64,000 nucleotides of DNA, taken from Tetmemena sp. SeJ-2015 (lineage: Eukaryota; Ciliophora; Spirotrichea; Sporadotrichida; Oxytrichidae). A program made the translations under genes and the position numbers. Below the pieces are notes generated by a model. That model made no database searches. It saw nothing but the letters and a program-made list of their open reading frames with translations, and had not been told where the DNA came from. This document shows positions 10,083 through 22,300 of the stretch, piece after piece; the stretch's first letter is position 1; every line of letters starts with the position of its first letter. The stretch spans positions 1 through 64,000 of the forward strand of contig JAJKFJ010021217.1 of assembly GCA_027382625.1 (NCBI GenBank), in the 5' to 3' direction.

Positions 10083-11254
10083 TCAAACCAAATTTAACAA
10101 TAAACACACAAGAAATGGCAAGAATTTAAGTCCAAAAGAGTGATATTTATTAATAAAAAGCTTTAACTGAGCACTTAAGCTCTATTATAAGTGGTTGCAG
10201 CGTCTCATTAACCACTAAAAAATCGGTCTATATTTTCGATATCTCTAATCGAGCAATTAAACTGGCTTAAAGAAGATTCCTGTTCTCAGATACGGGCGGT
10301 TAAATTCACCAGCAGCCAATATCTTTGCAGATTCAGCTTCATCGAGGAGCCTTCCTCCAAAGATCTCTCTTCATCTGAACTACATCTTTCACCCAGTTAT
10401 GGAAAGCAGTGCCCTTGGCTTGCTTTCCAAGGTTTTTCTTTATCACGGGAGGCTTCTCGGGCACATAGGCTCCAAAGATTTCATTAACCAAAGGCCAAAA
10501 CTGATCTCTAAGTTATTGCTTGCTTTTGTCTTTCTCTCCAGTGAGTGCCTCAGCTAAGATCTCAGCATAGTGTCTGAGCTCTTCCCTATCAATCTTTGCC
10601 TACTTTTTGTTCAATTTTTGCTTCTAAGCGAGGTCTTTTTCTCCACTTTAACCTCCCCAAGCTTTATGGGGGTGCCTTCAATTTTTGGCTCAGCCTTGGG
10701 CACTTGTCCAAACACATCAAAGTTATAAAGTACTTTACTCTAATTCAATTGTAAACTAATTTAATAAAGCCTGGCAATGTGACTTGCTCAAGCTAAGAAA
10801 AAAAAGACATATTATATGCGAGCTCTTAGGTAAGTCTTTACTCTATCTTTTCAGTTAACTCTCTCTTGAGTTAGGTCTCAAGAACGTCGTCCTCAAACTT
10901 AACTCTCTAAACTTTGTTAGTACTGCAATCCTGGCTCAGCTCAACAAGTCCTAGCTGTTGAGTCGAAATAGTATACTAGCTTTGGGGAACTTGGGACAGT
11001 GGTTAATGTTGAATAAAGTAGCCTTGGCTTGCGCCGACCCCAATCACTCCACTCTATTCCTCACTACTTTGAGAAAATTTAAGGGGCGATAAGCCAATCG
11101 AATGTGCTTAGGGATTAGTCTGAAACTTAGGCTAGGGTTGAGGGAGCTCTTTCTTGATAGCTGCAATTCTATTAGGAGGGACAAGCAACCTTAAATTCCT
11201 ATTATAGCTTTTATAAGTGTAAGGCTGTAAGCCTTGATTATTAGAGGAGTACAT
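10083..11254 (-). CDS. Uncharacterised protein, about 300 residues
   Basis: Starts MYSSNNQGLQPYTYKSYNRN, followed by a P/Q/S-rich region (LLVPPNRIAAIKKELPQPQP, SIGLSPLKFSQSSEEQ), then an acidic-basic stretch (RVKFEDDVLETQLKRELTEK). After three IESs comes a more compact helical region: NFDVFGQVPKAEPK, IDREELRHYAEILAEALTG, QLRDQFWPLVNEIFGAYVPE, TAFHNWVKDVVQMKRDLWRL and EFNRPYLRTGIFFKPV. The frame closes at TGA 10083-10085; the last ~40 residues are AT-coded and the real end could be slightly earlier. No family recognised. Confidence 0.65.
10353..10356 (-). other. 4 bp micro-IES, pointer AGG
   Basis: Plus-strand CCT at 10350-10352 and 10354-10356. Removing 4 bp joins KRDLWR to LLDEAESAKILAAGEF; without it the frame hits UGA a few codons on. 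Confidence 0.6.
10610..10620 (-). other. 11 bp micro-IES, pointer CAAAAA
   Basis: The repeats TTTTTG at 10604-10609 and 10615-10620. Excision restores KTSLRSKKQAKIDREEL and removes a UGA. Confidence 0.75.
10732..10835 (-). other. 104 bp IES, pointer ACTT
   Basis: The repeats AAGT at 10728-10731 and 10832-10835. Excision joins EKIEQRL to YNFDVFGQVPK. Confidence 0.65.
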
Positions 11255-11412
11255 TTAAATATTTCTTAATTCAAATATGCGGTAGTCGAAACATCTACCA
11301 GTGTAAATAGTATGCATTTTGTGAACAAGTCTGAACTCAAATTGGAAAAACTCGTTCTAAAACTTTCAAAATATTTTTAAGGTTATGGTTTATATATCTA
11401 ATAATTTTACAC

Positions 11413-14052
11413 TCATTTTTGCTCTGAGGATATTGAGTTGCCTAAAATGCCAAGGTATATTCCTGCCTTAGCATTTCCCTCTTACCAAGCTTACTTCAGC
11501 TATCCTAGAGCCTCATACCTCATCTCCTCTATATCCTATAAGATCCTATCGCAGTATTCGACTCCCTTGGAATCCATTTTCTTCTTAGTTCTTGCTATTG
11601 CGTTCTGATTTGTTGCAAAATAAATGAACAGGTAGCAGAGCTCAGGAACCTAGAAAAACTTCAGCTGAGCCTTCTGAGAATACTTGTACATAGTATCTCT
11701 AACGACTGAGAATTCCATGTCGGAGAAAGATTGCTCCTCAGAATTGTTCGAGGAAGTAGACAGATTCAAGAGAGTGCTGTTGTTATGGCGATGCAAGTGC
11801 ACTATCATAGCTAGGTTAGTATTGAAGTCCACCTTCATTTGGTGAAATTCTATGCTCTCCATTACCTGAGAAAACTGATGAGATATGAAGTTCTGCATCA
11901 GAGTCTTTATATTTCGATGAACCTTTTTTACTTTGCAAACTGAGTGAATTGATGTTTGAAGAAATCTGACATCAGCCTGAAACAAGTCCTCTTGAAAAAG
12001 TAGCTAAATTTCTTGCGCTATAGTTTATCAAGCTTGTCCTTCATTTTGAAAATGGGTGCGGATAATATCGGTGGCTCACTCTCTTCCTCATCTTCATGCT
12101 CCTCTATAATTGAATCCATTGGCTCATCTATATCCTCAAGTATATTCTCGGTTACACTTTGAGTCTTAAAAATTTGATCCCTGTAGATCTTCTAAATTTA
12201 GAATATCTCTTGGAAGCTACTGCTCTGTTTATAAAAGGAACCTCTGCTAATTCCAAAACTGTCTTCTCCTTAGCCACCTCCCCCGCTATCTTCATTATTG
12301 TTGCTGCTGCTGCATTATTGCCCACCTAAGCTTCCTATCCCTTATGAAGAGCAGCTGTTTCCGGACACACTAAAGCTATTTGAATAACTTAATGTAGCCC
12401 CGCTCATTTGAGCATAGTTGCCAGATCCTTAATTTGAAAAACTCTGCATGTTAGCATCAGCAGCTCTTCCTTTTTCGCTTTGCGAATTACCGCCTATATA
12501 TCCACTGATTGGATAAAGCTGCTATCATAGTAATCCATCCGATCTTTTCCATCCTCTTGCGCTCTTCTTGGGACTTTTAAGACTTGAATATTTCAACCTT
12601 CTCTTTTAGAAGGAGTTACTCTAATCCTAGAGACTATTTCCACCTCCGGAGTTCGAAGTCATCCCTCCATTAGTTCCTCCGAATCCTCCACTGCTCGTAT
12701 TAGTGCAGCCGCCACTATTTAACGTGTCTTGATTATTCGAATTATGCATGTTCATCGGAGCTTGTCGAGAGTTGAGACTAATCGTTGAGGTTGTTTTGCG
12801 TGGTTGAGGTGTTGTTTGGATCTTGGTGTGGATAAGAGATCTTCATAAAAGCTTCGGAGGGTCGAAGTCTAATACTCTTCTAAGTTATTGTGAGAGAGAT
12901 TTTGAAGTTGCGCTCTGCTGAAATCCAAACTTGTAATTAAGGTTGTATCAAGGAATATAAAGTGATAGAAAGTAGCATATGAATAAGGAATTGAAAACTT
13001 ATGAAGGAATATATCATCCTCAGAGACGTTTGAAACATTATTGTTGCTATTATAATCGATAGGCGTCTATTAATTCTGGATAATTTGGGCTTGGAATTAT
13101 TGCTTTTAAAGAATCTTGCTAAATTTATCGTAGTTCAAAGTATTGAAGCTACTCATCTGGACTTAGCTGTTGAACTCCTCTACTTAGCAATAAATGTAAA
13201 CATATCTTTTGGTATTTATTATAGCCAACTATTCCGTGATTCATGATTTCTGGAATTTGAAGTTGGTTCGATGAATTAAATTCAGGTGAGAATAATTAAT
13301 TTGAGTTTGCTATCTGCATCAAGTTATCCTCATTAATTATAAATTACATTAGATGATGATAAAATTCATTGAGAGGGTCATCTTCTCTTCTTTGTTGATC
13401 ACTTATGTCATTTATGAAATCTTGGGTGAGGTCCTCGTCAAAACTATGAAAATAGAAATGATACTCTTTCTCTAGATTAAACTAGTTTCATTTTCATTGT
13501 GGTTTATTCTTTGACTCATATTTTAATTATTTAAATGGTGTAGAGGCAAGCATCCTCTGCGCTACTATTGATTAAGTTCATACTCCATATCATGCATATA
13601 ATCTACGATAGAATAATATACACTCCTAATTAATTGATCATTCATGAAAGTAGCTTAATCAACGAGCGGCTGCTCGTTAATACACGCATCCTCTTGAAAA
13701 AGGCTATCTCTCTGCGAGTGCTGGTTATCAAATAGGTCAAAGATTCCACCTGCTGTGTTTGCACTCTGCTTATGAAAATCCAACTTAGGAATCATATTTT
13801 TATGATAATAAGTTTGCATCTCAGCACTACCACCAAGTTCGTTCTAATGTGCAAGCTCCCTCCTTATATTCACAAGCGGAATTTGAAATTCTTGAGGATT
13901 CTAAAATTCTTGGGCTTGGCCTTTGAACATAGAACTCATGGGATAGAGTGGCCTTGGGCCAAGTTAGGAGAGCTTTAGAGATTGGCTTAAGCTATAATTG
14001 GTGGGGGAGGTTGAAAGCGAATTGATGGGTGAGTTTGACTAGCCATGGTCAT
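11413..14052 (-). CDS. Large uncharacterised Q/N/S-rich protein
   Basis: Starts MTMASQTHPSIRFQPPPP. The N-terminal third is Q/N-rich with short acidic blocks (DLFDNQHSQRDSLFQEDA, DQLIRSVYYSIVDYMHDMEY). The middle has N/S/G-rich segments (TNTSSGGFGGTNGGMTSNSG). The C-terminal third is more structured: ADVRFLQTSIHSVCKVKKVH, FSQVMESIEFHQMKVDF, VPELCYLFIYFATNQ, QLKQAWQEGNAKAGIYLGIL. It ends SISSEQK with TGA at 11413-11415. The frame switches several times between about 12.0 and 13.5 kb and not every IES was resolved. No family recognised. Confidence 0.55.
13242..13248 (-). other. 7 bp micro-IES, pointer AATCA with a 2 bp body
   Basis: The repeats TGATT at 13237-13241 and 13244-13248 are separated by two bases. 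Removing 7 bp joins QLQIPEI to TEQLAIINTKRYVYIYC, a long Q/N-rich frame that continues to SEDDIFLHKF. Confidence 0.7.
13924..13955 (-). other. 32 bp IES, pointer AAGGCCA
   Basis: The repeats TGGCCTT at 13917-13923 and 13949-13955. Excision removes a UGA and gives SPNLAQGQAQEFQNPQEF. Confidence 0.8.
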
Positions 14053-14099
14053 ATTGGTGAGGGTGCTATTGAGAGAACAGATATGGCTAATACTACTAG

Positions 14100-14470
14100 T
14101 GCTGCTAGTAAAAAGTCATCCTCTTTTTTTATTATCTATTTCTAATTATAATTCACAGATGAATTATCATCATCCAACCCTTATAGATTAAATTTAATCC
14201 ATTTTAAGGTAGGAGTCATAAAAATTGAATTAATTTTGAAATAAAATTTTTAAAAAGTTCATCTTAATTGTAATTTAACTCTTTATAAAAATAAAAAATT
14301 ATTTATAACTCTCTTCATTGAATCTAAATAATAGTTCTTTTTAAATTGATTTTAAAATGAGTATGATTCTGATAAGGAATTATGGTGGTAAACAATTAAG
14401 GATTGAAAGTGAACACAGCTGCTACTGCATGTAAAATAAGTTAATAATTTAATAAAGATAAAGCATGGGC
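14100..14470. other. AT-rich intergenic spacer
   Basis: Lies upstream of the Q/N-rich gene and downstream of the LRR gene, both on the minus strand. No reading frame of note. Confidence 0.4.
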
Positions 14471-14627
14471 TCCATTTGCTCCCAGCATTGCAAAGACTAG
14501 TGCTCTCCAATTTTCAACCCTTCAAATTTATAAACCAATTTTATATCCAACATCAAGAAATACAAACATTACGAATGCAAATAAATAAATTTAGAACACT
14601 ACAGGGAACAAACAATTTAGATTATTA

Positions 14628-16079
14628 TCACAGTATTATTAAGCTTGCAAAGGACTCATTAAGCAAATCGAGATTCTCCTAAAAATTCTTGATTGTGATC
14701 CCACAACTATTTACTACAATTTTTATATTCTCGGCCTGAATATTAATTTCTCCTAGTTCATATAAGCGGGTGTTCTTGTAAGAAATCTGCTTCATATTAG
14801 AAGTATATTCAAAACATAGTTTAATTTTATTTTTGTATCATCAAAGTACTCTTTAATCATAAATTCAAAGAAATAACCCCCTTTTAAATTTCTTGATGAG
14901 AGAATATGCTTGATTGTTTATCTGGTTGTGGCTCAAATCAATTTTGAGATTCTCGAACTTCCTTCTCTCTCTTATCATTTGCATCATCCCCTAAACTTCA
15001 TCTTTTAATTTAACATTTAAATGAATCTGAATTATACAATGTTAAAGTTTAAGTGCACTCCATAATCGAGTTGATCCCGAGATCCAAAAGCTCAAGCTAG
15101 TGGTTATCAATCAGGCCTAAGAAGATTTATTCTGCTTGCCTTGCGCCCAAGCTGCAATTTCTCAAAGCTAAAGTTTTGAGAGAGGTAAACTTTGGTAGAC
15201 ATTTTCTGAGAGCTTGGGTATGTTCAAAGGTCATCAAGTTTTAACTCAAGTCTAATTTCTCCAAGGTCTCAACTTTAGAGGAAGCTTCGATCAGCTTCAA
15301 AAGCTCAGCTTTGGGAATGTTAAAACAATATTATTTGATTCAATGACACTCAAAATACACATGAATGTTGTTATCAGAGAGGTCAAGTACTTAAAGTTTG
15401 CAACTCCCTCCACCCAAAAATTCACTCAGCTCTTCCAGGTAAAAGTCATTATTCCCCTTCAGCTTCAGTTATTTGAGTGAAGTAAATGCCGAAATTCCAA
15501 TTTCCTCAAATATTATCCGAGATTCCTCTCATAGCACTCGCCCGTTGTAGCTCAGCTCGAGACTCTCTAAATTCTCAAGGTTGTACTCGCAAAGCATTCT
15601 GAGAATTTAAAATTGAAAGCAAGATAAATATTTTTAAGAAGGCAGCTTGAGTAATAATGGTCCTGCTTGATGCCTACAAAACTAAGATGTTGGAGGGACT
15701 TATTTAAGCAATGTGCCTTCTTTATCTTATTCTCAAGCTACTTCTTTTCAATCTTGCGGTTTTTTATTTCTCAGGACCAGTCAATCTGCAAACGACCATT
15801 TATTTTGAAATGGCCGTAGGGCTTAAGGATTGAGCACAGCCGCACAAACAGAGATGAAGTTATATCAAAACTGCACTCAAAGCAATTCAGATTCACATCC
15901 ATCAATTTAAAAATGATAGAGTGATCACTTGAAATCTCTTTAATTTAATTTTTTTTAATAAAAAATTTGTTGACAGATTCAAAACTTTGAACTTTAAAAG
16001 TCTTCTTCTTTTTTGTGAGTATGTTGAACAGGTAATGGGTTTTGTCTAAAGAAAACTGCCTTGAAAATTGATTTATCAT
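14628..16079 (-). CDS. Leucine-rich-repeat protein (ribonuclease-inhibitor-like repeats)
   Basis: Starts MINQFSRQFSLDKTHYLFN. From about residue 110 it carries LRRs of about 28-29 residues: NLENLESLELSYNG, FTSLKQLKLKGNN, LQVLDLSDNNI, VETLEKLDLSQN, FTSLKTLALRNCSLG, LELLDLGINS, FENLKIDLSHNQI. The spacing only becomes regular after removal of four IESs. Three of these carry an in-frame UGA, so an unprocessed reading would look like a pseudogene with its frame intact. The C-terminus reads RLYELGEINIQAENIKIVV and stops at 14628-14630. LRR proteins of this type usually bind other proteins; the partner is unknown. Confidence 0.75.
15022..15046 (-). other. 25 bp IES, pointer TTTAA
   Basis: The repeats TTAAA at 15017-15021 and 15042-15046. 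Excision gives CTQTLNVKLKDEVQGMMQM and connects two LRRs. Confidence 0.75.
15322..15369 (-). other. 48 bp in-frame IES with UGA, pointer AACATTC
   Basis: The repeats GAATGTT at 15315-15321 and 15363-15369. Excision gives LDLSDNNIPKAELLKLIEAS, bringing the distance between LDLS motifs from about 47 to the usual 29 residues and removing a UGA. Confidence 0.9.
15531..15539 (-). other. 9 bp micro-IES with UGA, pointer GAG
   Basis: The repeats CTC at 15528-15530 and 15537-15539. Removing 9 bp gives SYNGREESRIIFEEIG and a 28-residue LRR period. Confidence 0.75.
15755..15787 (-). other. 33 bp in-frame IES with UGA, pointer AGATTGA
   Basis: The repeats TCAATCT at 15748-15754 and 15781-15787. Excision gives NGRLQIEKKQLENKIKKAH. 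Confidence 0.8.
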
Positions 16080-16337
16080 TCTTAAGTAAAGTCAGTTTAC
16101 TAGATGCGCTATGTCCACAAAACTGAAAATTTCTAAGAGGAGAGTTTTTGAAAAGAATATATCAATTCCACTTCTACTTTAGCTCATCATCATCAAATCA
16201 TTTCATAAAAATTGTTATTAATGAATCACAGCTCATCATTGATTAATTTCGTATTTTAAAAAATTAAGTTTCAGAATCTACTATATTATCATTTTATGAT
16301 CCATCCTTCAAATTTTGGTGAGCCAGATTCGTTCTTG

Positions 16338-19224
16338 ATGAGGCCACAGAGTACAAAGCCACACACCCCTTCCGGTAGAAGACTTTAACAAATGCTAGAT
16401 GATCAAAGAATGAAAGCTCACTCTAATAACTAAGGCGGCCAGAGGAACCGATATATTCTTAACTTATAATTAACTTATATTGAACCAGGAGGAGCTGTAC
16501 CACCAAAGAAAAAAGTTGAATAATTTCAGGCCCTAAAATGCCTATCCTCACAATTAAGAAAGTCCCTTTGATTAAGGGGATGATGACATGGACTAGACCT
16601 ACTTTGCTTTTAAACACTCTAGATGTATATACAATTTTAGTATATGCTGTAGATGGAGGGTATGAAAATTAGTATTTGCGTGAGATGAAGAGATAGAAAA
16701 GAGAGGAGGCGCAATTCAAGAACTTCTTTATCGATAAGGAGGGTGGTGTCATGATAGGAGGGGGAGACGATGAATACGGCTATCCCAATTTTAGACAGCC
16801 GAAGAAGAAGTTGAGACTTGGGTATCACAAGTACTTCGAGAATAAACAAGATAGGTTAGATTAAATGTAGGAGTAGTCTTTCATTCTATATTATAATTGC
16901 AAGATTCAAAGAGATCCTCCAATCAGAAGTCTCAATAAGAAGGAATAAAAAAGCACTTCCAACTACAAACTTATATTAAAAAATATATCTCTTAGAGTTA
17001 TAACTTGCACACACCCTTAGATGACGCAGTACCAGAGCATTAAAGGACATCAGACTACTGTGATATAAAAAACAATACTGTAAAAAACAGCATGTGGGAG
17101 AACATCACCACTCACTCCATTATCTTCGATGGAGATTCTAAATTGCTTCTTGAGTCACCTCTCAGAAGAGAGAGAAATCTTCTTTAAAATATGATTAAGT
17201 TTTAATTTTTATCAAGCAAACACCGTTGGATCAGGTGATAAAGAAGTGCCTTTAGAATTACTTAAGGAGCTGAAGCTATCTCAGTTGCAATAATAATCTC
17301 ACGAAGCACAGTTTAGAAGGGAGGATGAAATTAAGTTCCTTGTTGATGAGTTAGAAAGATAGAGCAAGAGTGTAAGTGGCGCCACTTCTGTTCATTTGTA
17401 AACTACTTCAGAAGGCAACCTGTCAAAATAAAATGTCAAAAACACCAGACTCAGTGATGAATTCCAAAAGTAGCAGACTAAATATTGAATTTGATTTGAA
17501 ATGCATTTTTATTCTCTGAAGACGAAGAAGCTCTAAAAGCAAGATGCTCTAGTCAAAGTAAAGAGCATTTAGATAGACTTAACTGAGTCCTCATCTACTC
17601 AACAACAATCAAAGCCTAACTCTTTTGCGAAAAAGTCCTCAATATAGCGCTTCTCAAGCAGGATTTCGCAAAACTCAAGTTAAAGTAGGGGCAAGGTGGG
17701 CTCTTAAGTTTCAACTTAGTAAAGTGCAGTCTATCCTACAGATTCTGAAACATTGATATCTTAGCTTATAAAGTCTCAGACCTTGAGAAAGGATGCAGAC
17801 TTCAACTTGTTCTTGGACAAGTATGCATCTTAGTATGTGGACAAGAAACGATAACAAACTTAGGAAGTGCAGGATGTTAAGTTGTTAGAATCTAAGATTC
17901 TTCGATAGCCTTAAAACTCCAAAAATGTAGTGGAGCGTTATTTGATTCTATACACTAATAAGATAAACCCTTATCAGTATCAATTTAAATCTCTTTTTTT
18001 TAAAGCTCTAATTTTATAATGCTACAGCTATCCTAAGACTGATTTTTAGACACCGCTGTTCACTATCAACATCGAAAACATTAAGGCCATCGAAACTTTG
18101 CTAGCCCCACTTGAAAATGCTTAGAACTCTCTGACTCAAGAGCATGCAGAAAAGATTTGAGACTCTCTTCAACAGAGCGAGGCAAGTAACACCAAATAAT
18201 CTTACTACTGCCTCTGCTGCAGTTTTAAGTGGCAAAGTAATCGCAAGCCCCCTTCTAACTACAACTCAACCACATCTGCACAGCACTAGAAAGCCCCTAA
18301 GACCTTCTTCTTCAAGATTACTTTGGAGTAAGCTCTTAGAGAAAGCGTAGGAACGAAGCCTAAAAGATCAGCAGTGACTGATAGAATAGTGGGAAAGAAC
18401 GGCAATGACCCTTTTGGAGTTGAGACTGAGGATTTGAAATTGCAACTTGAAAAGATCTCTCCAATCAATTGTTCATCTACTGTCTAAAACTCAGGAATCC
18501 TAGATAGATTACAAGAAAAGATCAATCAGCCTAATGATAAAGAAACAAAGCAGAGTTAAGCCTAAAATTTTGGTAGCATTCTTTAAAAAGAAAGCTAAAA
18601 AAGATAAAGACTTCCTTTGAATTAAGAATAAGAAGTAAATAGAGAGTAAATTAGACTTGAGAAGAGCAGTTCAAACTTTTATGACACAATAATTCTGAAC
18701 AACGAAGAGGATAAGCATAGTTTTCTCTTTCGCGAGGAAGAAGATGAGTCCTAGCTTACTTTTCTTAAAATGTTTTCTCGTAATTAATTCTCATTTTTAC
18801 ATTTAGATAATGTCTCAAACTCTAAGGTAGTTGCAGGAGGCTAGATCTAAGGGACACAATTCGTAGAAGACAGACTACTACGAGCTTTTTGAACTTGGAT
18901 GCGAAGAGGAATAACTTTGCAGAAAGTGGGTGCTAGTAATAAAGTGGCTCATTAAAAAGCATCTCATCAATCTCTCTTGAAAGCAAACCATGGATTAAAT
19001 CTGAGTACTGGCAGTTGATTAGTAAAGAGGCATTTCACTACAAACTGATGAAAGTAAACTAATAATAAAGTTTGTCCTTTAAAATATATTAAAACACATA
19101 TACTAGAGTTAAAGTTGTTATAGAAAGCAAGCGTTAAGGTTATTTTTAAGAAGGTTTAATCTTATATACACAAAAATTAAATACCATCGATTCAAGTAGC
19201 GATAATCTTTTCTCTCTTTCATGA
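16338..19224 (+). CDS. Large uncharacterised Q/S/K-rich protein
   Basis: Starts MRPQSTKPHTPSGRRLQQML and, after one IES, continues QRNQEELYHQRKKLNNFRPQ. Further on come YLREMKRQKREEAQFKNFF and DDEYGYPNFRQPKKKLRLGY, then coiled-coil-like stretches (PLELLKELKLSQLQQQSHEA, REDEIKFLVDELERQSKS) and Q/S-rich repeats around 17.5-17.9 kb. Toward the end: YYELFELGCEEEQLCRKW and ESKPWIKSEYWQLISKEAFH. Several IES or intron junctions between 17.0 and 18.8 kb were not resolved. The stop chosen is TGA at 19222-19224. No family recognised. Confidence 0.5.
16450..16486 (+). other. 37 bp IES, pointer GAACC
   Basis: The repeats at 16445-16449 and 16482-16486. Excision switches the frame from an AT-coded insert to GGQRNQEELYHQRKKLNNFR. 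Confidence 0.8.
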
Positions 19225-19395
19225 ATTAGTGAATAACTGCAAATTGTAACAAATCCAAGATCTTAAATTTTAATCTAAGTGTATCCCTCCCTTTCTGACT
19301 ACGAATATATTCAGAATTGCTTTTAATTTATTAACACCCTTGAAGATAAAATTAATTATTGTAGTGCATCAAGTTCTTAATTATTGTTTCAGAAA

Positions 19396-22300
19396 TGAGG
19401 GCCAAACAAGCCACACTTCTTTAATTAGCCAAGTCTCGCGATCCCTCTAAAGACCTCAACTCCTCCTCACTTCGCAGCCAGTTTCAAAGCTTCCAATCGC
19501 CTGAGAAGAAATTACTACTCAAGACTGTAGATCTCCTCAAGAGAAATCAAGCTCATTAATAAAGTATGTATGCGTTTGTATGTGAGAATGTTTTCAAAGT
19601 AGTTAATTATTGTTTCTCATTACTCACCGGATAGGTAGAGCATTCCTAGGTTGTAAGATGTGACTACAGATAAAAACCAGTTTAATAAAAGTCAAGACAT
19701 AGACAAATAAGTTGATTTTTCAACAAACGGAGGAGTAACACAAGCCAAAGACATACTTCGTATTCAAATACCAGAGTAAGGAAATTAGCACTAGCTAGCA
19801 AAGCTAACACCGATCTTTCCATAAAGTGTCCAGACATCTCAAGGTGGATACTGGTAAGCCTAAAGAAGAGAGGTTTACTCCCATTTAGCATCAAAAGTAG
19901 CAAAACGATGCACCGCTCCTCTTGATAACCTCATAACATTAGTAGCGCCAAATACTTGATCAATTCAAGAATATGCTATTATAGCTCTCATTGTTGAAAT
20001 ATTTGATGAATCTTAAGATAAATGCTGAACCAAACTCAGATTCTATCGTCCGAGCCTAAGCTTTTAAATACAGATGGAGAGGCGAAAAGATGGAGCAAGA
20101 TAAACAAGTTTTCTAACGTGTACTTAGACAGACTTGAAAACTCTCAGTCTCCATTGCAAGTGCAAGCATTCTTCCCTAACAGATAAATGAATTAGACAGA
20201 AAAGAAGAGACTCCAAGATAGAGAGAGATCAACCAAAGGCTTCTCAAGCGTGCTGGCGCCAAGACTAGATATCTTACAGAGCAGTTAAGTCGATCGTAAA
20301 CTGTTAGTAAACTCACAAATGAAGCATTATATTTGGAAGAAAACTTTGATGTTAAATATTTGTGCACTAGAATATCATGAATACGACTTACAAGTACAGA
20401 CTGATTCCCCCGACATTCATAAACTAAGAGGAGTAAATTAAAATCAGCCCATAGAAGCTGAATGAAACAAAAATAGCTTCTCTCGAGAACTTATTAAACA
20501 AAAGGCCCTTGATATTTGAATGCATTTATAATTTTCTCTTCTATTTGTGATAATGTCTAGGAGATCAAAGATCATGATGCAGGACAAGCATATCAAAAGG
20601 TTGAGGGGCTTCTCTCAGCTTGACTAATTTCAATCACCAGATATACACGGAAGAGCAGTCAACTCTCAATCAATCAATGATTGTTATCTTATTTAAATTT
20701 CTCAATCTGCTTTAGTTTAGTATAACTCCCCAGGATTTGTAATTTAAAGCTCTACTAGTCACATTTATAAAATTAATTCGCATGCACTTATGAGAAAGTC
20801 AAGTAGCATAGCCAGATGAGTAAAGCAATATTTTCAACAACTAACTTCTGAAAGGAATTCCAAAAATAGGAGGCGAGATTAGGTCCATTCGCTAGTAGAG
20901 CACAAGAAAGGAGAAGGAGGGAATATAGGGCTCCTCACAGATCTCAATTTACAATAGTCCTCCCTAAAAGAAAATCTATAAAATTTCACTTTTTAATTTT
21001 GAAACTTATATTCTATGATAAATCAGAGAGGGAAACTTCAACAGTGAAAGTGCTAGTTGAATTAAGATTATAAATTATTTCTCTAATTGTATTTTAGAGT
21101 GCCTCTCTTTCCACTTTAGATAGAACCTAATAAATAATCTCCCAACATTAGCTTTAGTTATTAAAGAATTAAAATACAATGACTACATAAACTGGCTTTA
21201 TTATTGGAGAAACACCATCAACTCATGCAAAGATAAACAATTTCATCAATTGAAACTTCTAAATCTTATTGATAGATTGAGCAGGAGGACTTCTCTCAAA
21301 AGATAAAGAAACTTCCCGCTTAGAGAAGCTGACTCAAAAGCTTTGACTTCGGAGTCCCTGAAATAAGAGAAATCTTTAGAAGATAAAGACGTCAAAAGTT
21401 TCATCATCAATAATAAGAATTCAGATGTGAAAAATACTTCTGATTACTTTCAAGTCCTGAGCTGAGTCCTTCTCAATTATTTTATGTCCTCCCTAATATT
21501 TAATATAATTAGTTTCAACCGGTAAAGACTGAGAACTCTGAAATCTCGTTGCTGAGCTCGAAGGTAAAGATCGACTCTCCTCAGTTGAAAGGATTCTCCT
21601 CGAAGAGAGAAGTCCTCAGCTTCTAAAAGAAGACCCAGCCTTTGAAAAATGACCAGAAAGCTTTTGAATCCCTTCAATAGCAGTTACTCACTCAAGTTTA
21701 CCAGAGTGAAAGCAACGACAGGACTGGTGAAATTTGCCTATTAGACGATAGTCAACCTGAATGTTAAGACGAGGGCGAGCCACATATACTCTATGTACAA
21801 TTATATTCAGGGTTATCATTTTTCTAATACTAACTTCCTCTCCTCAAAGGATAGTAAGTCTAAGAAAAGAGAATGAAACAGCGAGGGTTGCTGCTAGTGG
21901 TTGCTATGAAGAGGACGACTCTGTGAGCAGGCGCCTGATAGACTTGAACAGAACTTTCCTCAGTCATTTCGAGTAGTGCAAAACCTCTAACAAGAAGAAG
22001 TTGAAGAGGTTAGGTTAAGAGTATTATGAGTAGAGCCATGGTGGAAAGATTATAGACCTCAATTTCCAAGAGTCAGATAGAAGGATAGAGAAATCGAATT
22101 AACCAATTCACTTTATTGATTAAATTACTAAATCAATGCTTCATACTCAGAAGAACTACTTATTCAGAATAAAGCAGAGTAAGCTGAGATTTAAGTCTCA
22201 GATAAATAGCTACCTTAACTAAGTTGATGTGAGAAGCCAGGATGAGGAATTCGAAATGCAGAACAGGAGAGCACATTATGTGTTGTTATATTGTTTAATG

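Noticed and set aside
14628..16079. UGA translated as tryptophan
   Set aside because: The three UGAs in the LRR gene are each removed by a pointer-bounded deletion that also corrects the LRR spacing, and genes such as RAD23 and the secreted proteins terminate on UGA.
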